This document shows positions 50,296 to 63,200 of a stretch of 64,000 bases of DNA, one piece after another; position 1 is the first letter of the stretch, and each line of letters starts with the position of its first letter. The DNA lies in assembly GCF_030463565.1 (NCBI RefSeq), contig NC_134651.1, forward strand, positions 13,962,734-14,026,733. Direction: 5' to 3'. Source of the DNA: Pelecanus crispus. Lineage: Eukaryota; Chordata; Aves; Pelecaniformes; Pelecanidae. The notes beneath the pieces are model-generated. The model saw only the letters and a list, made by a program, of their open reading frames with translations, ran no database searches and was not told where the DNA came from. The position numbers and the translations under genes are program-made.

Positions 50296-53200
50296 GGAGG
50301 AGGTAAGCGTTCCAGAAAGAACTCTACTTTTATTTGTAGTGGCTTGCACAGAGACCCAAGCTCCTGTGGTTGTGATACGGATGCAAAGTTAAATTTCAAG
50401 GACGTACTGTATGCTACAATGTTTGCATTATGAGAGCTTCAAAAAAACCTTCCTTCAAGAAAGTAATCTCTGAGAAGATCTTGCTTTAGGGAATCCTGTT
50501 GTCTTGAGTGCTGAGGCCACTTGCATAAGCACAGACTGAAATAACCAACACAAACTCTTTCAGCATTTGGCTCAACAATATCGGTACGAGTGAGATAAAT
50601 CAGCCGCTCCTGGATCAGACCCCAGCGTTCCTCATGAAGATCCCCAAACTGTAAGATGGATCCGTTCCATGTCTGGCAATGTGTCGACAGAATGTACAAA
50701 GCAGAAAATACAGGCGAAGAGAAGGACTGATCGTCTGGCCAACATCTGGACCCTGTGCACCCAGCATGGGTGTCTGCTCCTCTTAAAGGCAGCTGGAAAG
50801 TTCAGCAGAAGATAAAGAGCTGTGTTAAATGCCTGGCCCTCTCTTTGGCCCATGAACACCTGCACTGAGGAAACACTGCAAATTCAGGTGCATTCTTCCC
50901 TGCAAAATACAGTCCTTCTCAGTAAGTGTGAAAATATACATTACAGGTGCTCTAGACTCACTGAGATCTGGAAATTGCCAGCTTCTTTCTCCTTAGTAAA
51001 ACTTTTGCCTGGACAAAGACAAAGTGAGTGAAGATCCAAGACCTGACCTTGTGCACGGCAGTATGTCTATACCAGCTAGAAAATAGGATAAAGGATAGTA
51101 AAATCTATTGTCCCTTTCTATCAAAAGATATTTAAATCCAGTTCAGGACTGTTGTCCCCTGCTGCAATCCAGGTTGCCATAGGTTGGATGAAGCTAGAGC
51201 TTCAGCCATGTCTTCACTAGGGTTGGTGAAAAAACCCAGCGTGGTTTAGCACATTCCCTAAGGATGGATGCAAAAGTGCTGACAGCCCTTCCATGCCTTT
51301 GAAGGAAAGAGAAGCGGAGACACAGTTTTCTTAGGCTTGGTAGGAACAGCCCAAATCCAGTCCTTTCTACCATGAGCACCACATCATATGGTCATGGGCA
51401 CCAGGGCTGAGAAAAGGCTCTCAGCACAGATATACCTGTTCAGGGGGAGTGGAGGAACAACAGCGGGGTCTCAGGAGGTGTGCACAGCCATGGGTACTGA
51501 GGCTCCACCAGAGGTAGGCTTCCTCCACTGACTGCTTGGTGGGGAGACTGGATGGAGAAACTCCCTCCCTCCCCACTGGTAATATGAAGTGAAGCCTTAT
51601 GTTATGAGGGCCAGTGGGAGATGGGATGGCTGTAGATGGAGTGGGCTAGGTCCCGAAAAGCACCTCTGATAGCACCTACGATGGAAGATAAGGGGCTGAG
51701 TCCTCTCATGGATTTTCCTGGAAGCAGCATCTTGTGCTGCAGCACAGAACTGACCAGCAATGGTAAAACATAACCCAATACTGACATGGCTCCTGATCAA
51801 ATAACACTCAAGCCCTGGGACAGACGGGACAACAGCAGGTCCATATGGCTTTGCTACAGGCTCAAGCACCTCCACAAGGCTCAGACCATAATGCAACCAT
51901 CTTAGCAAGAGCCCTCATGGCAGTGCTGCTGCCCAGGCGAGGGAGGCTTTGTGCCTGCAGAGTTCCTGCTGCTTTCGTTGGCACACGTTTATGTTAGCCA
52001 AACTGAAAGCAACTTATTGCCAACAGATGAGCTATATTGAACAGATGTAAACACAGTAGGAGAAGTGACGGAGGCTTTTTTACAAAGTCCTGAGAGACGA
52101 GGAGTACAAGAGTTATGAGCCATGTGATGAATTCATGGATTATACCAAGAATGCACAAAGAGATCTGGAGGTGATAGGAATTTCTGCCTGTTATTGCAGG
52201 AAACTGGAGAGGCAAGACCATATCCAGAGCTTTTTCTTTTTTAAAAACTTTTTCACAGTCGTGTCAGAAACATGTATTTGCTGTGGGGCTTTTGGGGTGG
52301 CAGAACTGGAGCTGGTACACCATGCTGGAGGAGTGAAGCTCCGGGGATGTTTGTAGGTGTGGTTCCTGGGCTGTGCCTCTGCTTCCCTGCTCCTTCAGCA
52401 ACATGCCGGGAAGGAAGGGGAGGGAAAACCTGCTGAGAGGCAGAGCTGTGCTCTCCCACTGCTGGGATTCCTGTGCCCCTGCTCCTCCCTGAGGGAGGCC
52501 AATGCTGCCTCAACCTCCCCAAGGGAGGAGAGATGCCCATGCCCTGGGCTGCCCAGCCTGACTCACCCAGCACAGAGATGGTCCTCCAGAGGAGGTACTG
52601 AGCAAAGACCTCATCACTTGGACCAAAATCCTGAATCGAATCCTTCCCAGACTATGCAGCTAGCATGTTAGCCCTCACCACTAACACACAGGGACACCCG
52701 CCAGCCTCTTGTTGCTGTTTTCTACAGCTCTTTCTGAGGCATGAAGATTATCTCTTGCTGGGAAGATTTATTTCTTGTTTAGCAGAGGAGAAATAGTCTG
52801 GCATCACCTGCTAATGCAGGTGTAATTGCAATCTCAGACCATTGATTTCTCCTGTTGTTTTTCTCCTGTAAGCTGTATTTGAGGAGACTTCTGGGCCTTT
52901 GTCCTAATGGTCTTGAGCTTTTTTTAAGGTGGTGGGAGGTGTTTTGTGCCTTGCAATGTGTGGCTCACACCAAGCAGCAGCTCAGTGGACACTTTGGGAT
53001 TAAACGCGTGTGCCCTGGTCAGGGGTGAATATAGCGAACCAGTCTCATTAGTCCCTCCAGCCCTGTGGTCCTCCTGGGGGTACACAAATAAGGCACGTGC
53101 ATAACCCAAACACTACCTTAACTCAGGGTCCATCATCCTTAAATATACATGTCTACAAAGAATGTTGCATAAACATTTGTGAGCCTTGTGAAGGACACTT

Positions 53201-56200
53201 CAGTACCTATGTAGAATAAGGGTTAATTCTTTAACCATGCTCCTGTTCTAGCCCCATGCTACGATAGCTTTTGAGGATCTATCTCCTGCACAAGAGGACT
53301 AGGAAAAGGTCACAGCACGCCTTAGGTTTGCCAGGTTAATGTTTTGTAACAACCAGTCCAATGCTGCATTGCTTCATTATTCAAATCCTGCTGACAGTCT
53401 ATCTGATATTTTGATCAGTTGTTAATTCACTGTTTGATTTAATTCTGACTGATTTCATCACTGCAGTATTCACTCCTCATTAGCTCATTACCATGCCACA
53501 ATGCAGATCTATTTTAGTTTGGTTGTTTATTCATTACCAAGAAACGTCCCAGAAAGCACACAGGACTTATTTTTTCTTTCAGAATTACAACCAGTCCCTA
53601 AGGCTAAATATGGTGAGGTGAGCTCAAATATTAAGGTATTTCCTTAATACCTACCTACATCCCATTCAGCAGCAGCTCGCTAGGAATGACAATAGACTGA
53701 CTTTGCCTTCCTGATGGCCTTTGATGGCTTACCAAGGCTCTTTGCTCAGTTGCAATTTCCAGCTGAGGCCCAACATTTAATTCTTCAATGCCAACAGCCT
53801 TTTAGGATTCCCCAGATTTTCACTAACTTCCAAAGAGTATTTTGTATGTTTGGGCATGTCAGTCTCATTGCTTCATTTCCCAGGGTATAGGCAGAGTCAG
53901 GGACTTAGCTGAGAGCTGGGACTCCCACATTTCCTCCCTGCTGTACCCACCCCGTGGTGTCTCCTTGAACCTGGGGTTCCCCATTGCCCTCTCCGCTGAC
54001 AGCACACAGCTTGGTGCAGTCTGCCAGGGATCCGGCTGTTTGCAGGTTATGGAAAATAGCAAAGTCTTGTAGGTAAGCTCTTTGCTAAGTTGATTTCATG
54101 CCTTACAGATAGATATTGATTTCCTGTGTTGATACAGGCAAGTGAGAGAGCAAAACAATGGTATCTGCAATGGCTGTCCTTTTCTGCATGCAATATTTCG
54201 TCCTCTCACTACCTCGATCAGCCTTGTTCATAAGGGCTCTTAATAACTCCGGCTGTAATTAGGACTCACTCTTACTGTGACCTTGTGAAGTAAACTATCT
54301 TCTACTGCAGCTGCATGAATATTTCCCAAAATATGGATTTCCCGCCTTTTGACACACATTGTAATGTGATTTTGGTGTGAATTCAGTAGATCTGAACTAT
54401 TATTTTCAGTAGATAAGAATGTAACTTCAAAATTATGTTTTCCTTACAAATTGTAGCATTAGTGAGGTATAATAAATGCAGTTGCCTTTGAGTGTCATGT
54501 TTCTTTAACCCACGTCCAAGTTTCGCCCAGAAAGGTGCTTTGCCAGGTGACCTGCTCTGACTTTTGTCAGAAATCACTGCTCCTGCAAGGACACACAAAA
54601 GGCAGCAGCACAAACAGGACCAGCCCTCGGGAAAGTGATTTTGGACACCGCCCAGACCTTTGCTGGTAGCTACAGACCCCAGGCCCCAGTGCACACCTAC
54701 AGCAACAGGTCTTCAACAACTGTAGACTTTATCCCCAGTTTAGACACATCTACTTATAGTCATTTTATAAACTTTCCAAGAGAGAAAAGTACAATTCCAC
54801 CAAGAAGGTGAAGTTTTCTCTCTCAGCTGGGGCTGGACCCCCACAGTTTGCTCTTCTGCATCTGTTAAATATTGTGGACAAGCGATTAATGACTGAAATA
54901 TTCTGTTCAAGCACTGTTACAGGGAGCAGAGAACAATTTTCTCCCCGTAGCTCTGGGGTCCCTGCTGTAAGATGCCTTTGAGCGGGAAAGGAACGAGCCA
55001 GAATTGTGCCATCTAGTGACCTGAAGAGAGCGAGCATCTGTCCCCGGCCCCCTCCTCTTCCTCCCTGCGCAAAAGCCTTTAGTCCATAATCCAGAGTCTT
55101 CAGATGACAATAAAACACAGATTAATGAGCATTTCTATTATTTTCCCATCTTTCGTGTGCAACCCTCCTGGCAGCCTTGACCGATCCCCTGTTATGACTC
55201 AGCTGCCTTTGGTTTTGCTCTATTTTGCCCGAGAGCCAGTTTATGACTTTATTATTCATCTCTTGATGTGTGGAGGTGAAAGTCTAGCCATGTGCCTCAC
55301 CACGTTCCCTCCGTCTTTTGCTTCCAGATGGTCACCAAGCAATTAGCTCCTCTGCACAGCTCCTGTTTCCCCCTCTCAAGGTTTACTGACAACAAGTTCC
55401 CCCACGAACGCATCTGCCTTCTAGTGTTTTCTGGGTTTTTCTAGAGCAGCTTGCTGTTTCTTCTCAAAGTCAGCAGGTAATATAAGTCAGAGGATGAGTG
55501 GCAGCCAGAGGTTCACAGCAGAACAAGTACTTTTCCGAAGTGGACCCTATTCCTAAGGTGATGAATTATAAAGGAATGGCTCATCTTTCCTTATAACTCT
55601 GGAAATGTCAGCCAAACTGCATTAACTGCCCTCATTAAGGGCTGAGTGCTTACTAAAGCATAAGATACCAGCCAAAATCTCTGCTTTTGTAAGAATGGGA
55701 ACACAGGTCTGGAGATACCTTGCCCATTCTGCTGGAGCACTTGGGAGTAAGGGGGCAGGCTGGGAGAAGCAGCTTTCATAGGCAACAGTAGGTCGGTGGG
55801 GCCATCCCAAATACATCTGTAGAAGGAAGGAACCCATCCTTTTCTTCATTTCAATGATCAGGAAGCCAAGGACCATGGCAGTGCCCACTGAGCCCCCTCT
55901 CAGGGTACTCTCCTTCCCCACCCCAACCTAGCAGCAAGGTCAGTTTATGCCCCCCCCACCCCAAGCAACCCTATACAAACTCTTTTTGCAGGTGGGTCCA
56001 GCTGGAGCCTGATTTTGCGACAGCCAGTAGCTTGCTTTACTGTAAGCCACTTGATGTAATTTTGATGGAATAATTGTATTCCTTTTGTGAATAATTAAAG
56101 CACCCCAAACACGAAGCCGAATGCACTTGAATGCGCAGTAGTAGCACAGAAACACAAAGCTGTTCCCACGGTTTCTGCAAGAGCGGCAGCCTCCTGGGTG

Positions 56201-58170
56201 CGTTGCTGAAAGCCTCGCTTGCCCTCTGTTGGGTGGCTGGGGAAGGATTTACTGTTCGGTATTGAGTGCCACTTACTGGACCTTGTGGAATAGGGATGCA
56301 GAGTGATGGAGGCATTGAAACCAGAGCAGTCCTTGCTTGTTAGTCTCTCCAGCCAGCTGATTAGAAGGTGACATTCAATGAAATTAAAGGCAGCAATTTC
56401 TTTAGAGCCAAGCAATTAATAAGCGGGAGACGGTAATGTTTTATGCAGCTTATAATACAGACAACCTGTGGAGTTCACTTCCACAAAGGGTCACTGAAGC
56501 AAATGTAGTGTGTAGGTGGGAAGGAATTGATGGCTGATTTAATGCCCACTAGCAGGCTATGCAAGCTGAAGTGACAAACATAATCAAATCTCATGCTTCG
56601 GGGCATAAATTGAAGGGGTTGAGTAGTGGAAGCAGTTATATATATATAAAAGGTCTGATCCTGAGAGGTGCTGATTACCTGCAATTCTTACTAAGTTCAG
56701 CCAGAAAAAGGACATTCAGGAATTGCTCGACTTCTCTGCTGGCTGAGTCTGTACTTGCTAATTTTCCTTATTAATAATCCCTGTAATATTTTAGCTTGCT
56801 GGCACAAACATTCATTTTGCTACAGTAACATTTATTTCCTTTCACACAAGAGTCAAACATTAAAGTTGCTTCTAAAATAAGATTTTATGGAGGTAATTTG
56901 CGACGGTGCTGGCAGAGAATTTGTCTCTCAAAAATGCTATAATTCTTTATCTAGCGAAGGTACTTATATAGCCTCATTATGAGAATATGTGAGCACTTCA
57001 TAACCTTTAGTGGATTTATCTTCCCAGTTTCCTTCCTGAGCCGCGGAATCGGTACTAACCCCACTCTACAGGTGGTGAGCTGCTCCATAAGGCAGGCTGT
57101 GGGACTCCATTAATCTTTTGGGGTACCTAAGATGGACCCAGCTGCCCAGCTGCTTGACTGTGAGCTCGTGGCTCCCTGGGGACGTGGTGCACAGCACTAG
57201 TGGTGACATTGACCTTCTGCATGAAAAGGTATCTGATTGCAGCCCCCAGCCCTCACCATTGAAAGAGCAGAGGTAGAGAGGTCAGGCAGGCTGAATCCAG
57301 CCTGCAGTGACCTGCCCATGACAAACAAAGGAAAGATTTGCTTTCATCTGGAATCCAGCTAAGGGGGAATTTTGGCATCTTTCCTCTGTAATTTGAGAAC
57401 TAGGCAGGCTAATACCTCCTAGGAATGGCTTAGGTAGAGCTGATCTTGCTTGGGTATAAGGCAGTCTTCTTGAAGTCTCTTCCCATCTTGTCTGCAGTGG
57501 TCACCTCAAAGAAAATGGCATTCTTTATCCTAATACATTTCTGTAGCTAAGCACCAAATACCTAACCCCATAATTCATGTCTATGAGGAACTGCCATGTG
57601 GGTCCTGGGTGATTCAAAGCCCATAGGTCTGCAATGCTAGGGCAAGAGTAGCTGGGGTTAGTCACCATGAAATTAAAAACAGCTTAAATGAGCAAACTCA
57701 CTTTTTTCCCATGTTCTTTAGCCAGCTCCTGCTGCTGCTTACTCCCCCCGCCCCCATGATGCCCATCTCCTGCTTTCCCTCCCTGGCCATAAATTTGCTG
57801 CTTTTTGCACTAGACAAATCTGATATGCTGTGCTAAATATTTCAAATGTGGCAAACGATCCTTCATCGCAGAGTGGCATGATTGCATTACAATGTATTAG
57901 AACAACATGACTTTGCCAGAGGGTGTTTGTTGGCACTGTGCCGAGTGAAGGAGACAGCCCAAGTTTGAGAAGTAACTCTCAAGTCATTTATCAACATTCG
58001 GTCCTAAAACACATGGGGTTGCACCAGCTTGAGCAGCCTTAGAGAGATAAATCTGGAGGCTGAGCCAGAAACCCCAAACACAGACAGACTTTTGAGGGAG
58101 CTTCTCAAAATCCAGAGCCCTATCAAAATGTCAAGCTGAGCTCCTGTGAGAGATTCAACACATGCTTTTG
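50296..58170. other. Spacer between CLDN16 and TMEM207 (convergent)
   Basis: Includes the CLDN16 3' UTR, whose end I could not place because no canonical AATAAA follows within about 4 kb. No other gene is recognised. It holds an ancient CR1/L3-like fragment (56.45-56.63 kb), a possible antisense MIR-like patch near 57.05 kb and an AT-rich stretch at 53.33-53.56 kb resembling conserved non-coding DNA in composition. Confidence 0.55.
56450..56630 (+). mobile_element. Ancient CR1/L3-like LINE fragment
   Basis: CAACCTGTGGAGTTCACTTC, CACTGAAGCAAATGTAG and then CTCATGCTTCGGGGCATAAA match the 3' part of old amniote CR1/L3-type LINEs in order and orientation. It is more diverged than the CR1 copies in the CLDN1 and CLDN16 introns. 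Confidence 0.65.
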
Positions 58171-58173
58171 GCA

Positions 58174-58179
58174 TTTATT
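58174..58179 (-). terminator. TMEM207: Probable TMEM207 poly(A) signal
   Basis: AATAAA on the minus strand, about 165 nt beyond the TMEM207 stop codon, with a GU-containing stretch (GCATGTGTTG) shortly downstream. It implies a short 3' UTR. Confidence 0.55.
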
Positions 58180-58341
58180 CTGTTGCATTTTGTCTCCCCT
58201 TTTATGTTCAGATGAAATATGTGCTGCTTTTCAGTCTCTTGGCCAACCTGTGGAAAAGGCTGATTTGATCTCACGCTGCTGTAGCATAATGGAAGATCCC
58301 CAATGAACCAAGTGGAATCGCAGAAAGCCAACACATGACAT

Positions 58342-58487
58342 CTAGAGCTTGTTTTCCTTCATAATATCCTCATAGGATGGAGGCAACTCAGTTCCCCCAA
58401 GGCTGAACTGTGGGGCAGGAGAAGACATCTCCGCAGTCATGCAGGGGCTTGGAGATCCAGAGAATGGGCATTGAGGTGCTTCACTTG
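58342..58487 (-). CDS. TMEM207: TMEM207 coding exon 4
   Basis: 146 nt, residues 88-135 and a TAG stop: a Ser/Pro-rich cytoplasmic tail ending LPPSYEDIMKENKL. PPSY is the WW-domain ligand; the human tail has PPPYEEI at the same place. Acceptor TTTTTTCCAG. Confidence 0.93.
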
Positions 58488-60208
58488 CTGGAAAAAAGCA
58501 AAGCCATAATTGTTCAGTAGACAGGTGTGAAGAGTGAGCGCAGGGGGTGAGAGAGGTGAGCCTGGGAGGAGCTGTCAAACCACTTGGAAACAAGAAAGGC
58601 ATGGAAGTAATTTTTGAAGCATGGCATCACAAAGCCTCTCCCCACAAACTCCAGATGCAAGAAGTGAGAACAGAGGAATTTGGGTGCATTTAGGGTGGGT
58701 CGTCCCTGCGGAGACACTGTTCATGACCACCCAGAAAGCAGGCAATACCTCCTCTGGGAAGGGCATGACAGAATTAGCTTTATTCTTCTTGGAGGGACTG
58801 TTGTCTGGCCCTGCCTGCTGATGCTGCTGGTAATACCCCAGGGTCAGTGCTGGGTGCTACACATAGTCATTATAGCCCAGTCCTCTAAAGCCTGGGTGCT
58901 CCTGGGGGAATGCTGAGGGTGGCTACTGTGAAGAACAGCACCCACCAAGACAACTTTTTGACAGACCCCAGGATGTATCAGTCGCCTGCTGGGATGGCTC
59001 AAGTAGACCGGTGCAGTCTTGCCTGAGTGAGAAATGCAGGTCACATGTTGGAAAGTGCTGCCTGTCCCCAGGCAGTGCCCGTGGCTGTGCATGTCAGGTA
59101 GCTGAGTGTCCTGGCACCAAGGACAAGGTCCCACACATCTCCAGTGTTAGCATGGCCAAACCCCAGCTAGGGACCTTTGGGACACACGGACACAGGGAGA
59201 GCACTGAGTTCAGCTGAAGGTATGGCTGGGCAAAAGAGGACGTGGCTTGCTTAAGCCCTCCAGTCCATGGTCCAAATATCCCCCACAAGATGCCTGGGCT
59301 GGACTCCCCACTGTTCACCAGAAACTCAGCACCCAGCTGCAGCCCAGCTCCTACTCAAGCCTGGCTGCCTCTTACTAGGCTATGGATGGGCCATGGAGAA
59401 GCCCACCGGGGCCAGCAGGACCTTGCAGCAGGTAGAGAGAGGACTAACCGCAAAAGGCATCCGAGCTGCTAAGTGCAAAGACAGCCAGGGTGCTTCGGTG
59501 GGGGAGGCAACTCCGCCGTTTCAGCCAGCACTGCAGGCAGCAGCAGATCCCGCAGGACAGGAGCAAGGCCAGGAAAAACAACATCAGGAACCTGAGGCAG
59601 AGGCAGGAGGGGGGGAACAGCACCATCACCATCTGTGGGCAGCACCAACAGATGGCTGCATGTCTTCAAATTAACATATTCATTAACATCTTTTGCAAAT
59701 AGCCGTTAAATGTTGCAGTTTCCCCATCAATGTACTGGACATGATCAAAGTCCCCGGAAACCAATGTCTCGGTGTTGAGTGCTCAGCGCTGAGTGCTGGC
59801 TGGAAATTCAAACATTTCTCCTCAAAATCATTCATCAGTTTTGCCCAGCTCAGTTGTCAGCATACAGTGAGGAGGATATGGATAAATGATTCCCATTAGT
59901 CAGTAAAGACAGAACACAGGGACAGCCCAGGAGCAATGCTCTCTAGCTATCAGTCTCTCTTAATGCCTTTCTCTCTATATATCCATCAAAGAATATTATT
60001 TGCCAGTTTTTCCTTCTAAAACAGATCTGAAACTTACCACACATACCAGCTGCTAAAGTTTTCATCGCTCTGCCCGACACACCTAACAAGGGAAAAATAA
60101 AAGGAGCTTTCAGTCCAGCGTGAGGGGACCTTACCGGCTCCAACACACGTCTACAAACATGAAGAAAAGCATCATCAGTAAGCAGAGGATTGAGAAGTTT
60201 TCCTCCAT
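58342..60208 (-). CDS. TMEM207: TMEM207, complete, 4 coding exons, 135 aa
   Basis: Small single-pass membrane protein; the mammalian protein uses a PPxY motif to bind WW-domain proteins such as WWOX. Exons on the minus strand are 60208-60135, 60082-60038, 59591-59449 and 58487-58342; they total 408 nt with consistent phases and GT-AG introns. Seen directly: a hydrophobic signal peptide (residues 1 to about 20); a short extracellular part with CVGQSDENFSSWYVW, aligning with the human CVNYNDQ...GWYIW region; a transmembrane segment (about 40-60); the juxtamembrane CLQCWLKRR and then TLAVFAL, diagnostic of the family; and a tail with PPSY at 123-126. The 135 aa compare with about 146 in human; the N-terminus is shorter. 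The position next to CLDN16 fits vertebrate synteny. Its start at 60208 rests on homology and signal-peptide position. Confidence 0.92.
59449..59591 (-). CDS. TMEM207: TMEM207 coding exon 3
   Basis: 143 nt, residues 40-88 (end codons split): the transmembrane helix and the family-diagnostic CLQCWLKRRS...TLAVFAL segment. The acceptor is CTGCCTCAG after a long pyrimidine tract; an upstream CAG (exon start 59632) would add 41 nt and shift the frame. Confidence 0.92.
60038..60082 (-). CDS. TMEM207: TMEM207 coding exon 2 (45-nt micro-exon)
   Basis: Only 45 nt, residues 25-40 (end codons split), encoding CVGQSDENFSSWYV. Acceptor TTGTTAG, strong donor TG|GTAAGT. Too short to be seen as an ORF; it was found by following splice phases and homology to the ectodomain just before the membrane segment. 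Confidence 0.85.
60135..60208 (-). CDS. TMEM207: TMEM207 coding exon 1
   Basis: 74 nt, residues 1-24 plus two bases of codon 25. It encodes MEENFSILCLLMMLFFMFVD, a signal peptide. Donor CCG|GTAAGG. The N-terminus is shorter than the human one by about ten residues. Confidence 0.85.
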
Positions 60209-63200
60209 CAAGTGAACCCTATTAAAAGTTTCTCTATGTAGATGGGAGCAGATGCAGATGCTGCATGAAGCACCGTGCAACTGGTTTGCCTTTGAACACT
60301 GGCCTCCAGTGTTTTTGCTGAAAACCCAAAGGGTTGCCAGCCTCCCTTTCCTCTTTTGGAAATAAAACTAAATGGCCCTTTCCTGGATGCCCTCATTCCT
60401 CTGCCGTGTCAGTGTGCCAGGCAGGAGCACAGCATCCCCAAAAAAGCCCAGGGTGGGAGCAGCCGCAGGTGAGAAAATGGAGAGTCACACTCACCTCTCG
60501 CCAAGCTCACAGTCCGACTCAGAGTCTGCTAACTGAAAACACATGTGTAAATCAGAGAGGGCAGATATGTGTTGGTTTTTTATAATTTACCAGCATAATT
60601 ACTGAACTTAGAGTGGGAAGTCAGAGAGGAAGAGCCATACAGGTGCTGGCTTCTGCAGGGATGAAAACCAGACCTCTCCTGAAAGACCGCAGGGCTGAGC
60701 TCTCACCTCTGCGTGTCTCTGGTTTGAGCTAGCCCGTATCAAAACCAGTGGATAACCTCGCAGAGAGCTTGATAAATTCAACAGTTTGCAGGTGAAAGCT
60801 GGGACAAGGGGAAAGCATTTTTTTTTATGTGAAAGAGGGAAGGATGAGAGCTGGGAGATGCAAGCAGGTGTCAGAGACTTGTTTACAGAACTGGGTTTGC
60901 TATTCAGAAATGTCTGCTGAAAATGTCCCGTGACCAAATTCTTTGTCTATAGCTCATTTTCCAGTAGCTAATTGTGAATGTAGCTGTAAATTGGAGCTGT
61001 TTTGACCAGATGTGTGCTCTACCCAGCATTTTCCTGTTTTCAGATAGTAGTGGTGCATCATTCTCAGAGTCAGGTTTCAGGTATTGCAAATATGTGAACC
61101 CGAAACTTGTTTTTCAGGTATATTTTCTACTCTCTGCTCAAGCAAGTTTATTTTTGCAAGCCTTGTTGATTTTAGCCTCGGTTTCAGGTTATCTGGGTAC
61201 AAAGTAACTGGAGTGGTTCATTGGTATGATTGAATCAAATTCAATACAATTTTTGGCTGACTCTTGTTAGGTGTGTTATAACACTCGCCCAAATTTGCTA
61301 CAAAAAACTTCAGATCAGGTATAAAATTGCAATAACACTGGGAAGCAGAATGAGCAAGGTGGAAGAATTAGATTTGTTTCTTGAAGAAAACTATTAGAAT
61401 GTAATTTGTAAACCATTACTTTGGATTTCCTTCTGTGTATATCCAAAACACATAACGATTTCTGACTGACTTAGTCAAACTGGAAAGTTCTGTTCTATAT
61501 TAGAAATTTGTATCAAATATGTATAATTGAGAGATCTCGTATTACATCTCCAATTAACAGGACTTATTTGTAAGGATTTTGTTGTGCAAAGCCTGTGTCA
61601 CTGTAAACAGCAAGAAATCACCCCACAAATCTCTATAACGCATCTGATCCTGTGCACACACTGCCCTTCAGTCGCTAGTTTCACCAGAGGTCTTCAGGTA
61701 TAAGAAGTCTTTAATATAAAACATTATCTACAAAATCTCATGAGCAGTTGAAGCCCAAACGAGGAATAGAGAAAAAGACAGAAGCTTCAACTCTTCCAGA
61801 CGTGTCCTTTTAAAACTGAGCTAATTTGCCATGTCACACATGCACCCTGGTGCAGAATATTTTAATTTTGTTTTTGCACTTCAACTGATTATTAGAATAA
61901 CAGGTCAAAAACAGACAGCCAGTTGCTGTGATTATGTGTACCTTGAGTATTCTTCATGGCTGAATGACAATCTCTGGACTCTCTTTTATCATCTTTCAAA
62001 CTACCTTGGCAGAGGTACCTTAGCGTAGTTAAACTGCAGAAAAGTGCATCTGCTCTGAGGCAGTAATCTATCAATGCAGCCAAACACCCACCCGTGCTGC
62101 TGAAGTCCCATGCTCTTCCATTTCTATAGCCATAGACGGAATAAAGCATTAAGGCAGTCAGATTTTCTCTGCATTAATTGGAATTGTGGCAAATTGTTGC
62201 AAATATTAAATCCTTCCCAAATTCATCAGCTCCTCAAAAAATTCTTCCCCCCAAAATAAAAAGGGCTGATGACTAAATTCTATGAAAGTTGAAATCATCC
62301 CCGCACAAAATCCCTAAAATCAGCCTGGCCCCAGTGAAGTGTTTGGTTACCTGGAAGAAGGTTAAACACAGAACTCCAGTTCCTGTGATCCATGAAGTGA
62401 AACACAAAGTTCCAGGTCTCTGCATCACTAGCAGGAGAAACGTGGGAAGAGCTTTGTTTGCAGCAGTGTTTTAGCCTCTGTAATTTGGAGCTTTTAAAAC
62501 TTCTCTGCACATTGTGCCTTCAGCCAGAGAACACGTTACCCAATGGCTTCCTACGCTTCAGAAATTACTGCTAGTCAGGGAATGAATTCGGGTTTGCATG
62601 GACACACTCAAACAGCTGCTAGAAGTTAAAGGAACACTATTTAAGGTCAGCACCTTGCAGTTGTTTCAGTATTTTCATAGCTGTTCACAAATTCCTGTTG
62701 CTGAAGCTTAGTTCCATATTAACCCACGGCTGTATTTAACAGGGCCTGCTACAAATAAAGAATCACTGGAGACGGTATCGTGAGGCCATGCTTTAATTAC
62801 ATGTTGCCTTCAGCTGCAATTCTGGCATTGCAGAAAAAGCAGAGCTACCTCCAACCATCTCCTATGCACTGTGCCTACCACCTCAAATATGTGCACCAAG
62901 GATGAAGGAAACTCTTCCCAACCTGAGACAACCACCACTGGCACCTCTACTGCTGTTATGCAGCTGCCAGGGGTTGGTTTGCGAAGAAAACGCATCCGAA
63001 AACGCACACATCCCCCGTGGTTCTCATAAGGGATACAAAATTTCATTGCACAATATAAGGACCGATTTGATCCCAATGCATACATCCCGATGATGTAGTT
63101 AAACAGGGGTGGAAGGTCATTTGCACTGTAGCTCTGATCATGGCAGAACGGATGAACCTGGTTTGTTCGGCAGTCAGTAATAGATTGTCACCGAAGTTTA

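Noticed and set aside
51590-51960. 103-codon minus-strand ORF downstream of CLDN16
   Set aside because: No family signature; not connected by splice sites to any known gene.
57030-57340. Possible antisense MIR-like patch (ACTCTACAGGTGGTGAG and similar)
   Set aside because: The match is short and interrupted; too weak to annotate as an element.
59592-59632. Upstream acceptor for TMEM207 exon 3
   Set aside because: Using the CAG before 59632 adds 41 nt, breaks the frame from exon 2 and loses the WYVW-FL join that matches the family.
62890-63010. A third minus-strand frame with NPWQLHNSSRGASGG resembling the amidase Gly-Ser-rich signature
   Set aside because: Only about 15 residues are similar, the catalytic serine context is incomplete, and flanking sequence in that frame does not match FAAH-type amidases. 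Probably chance.
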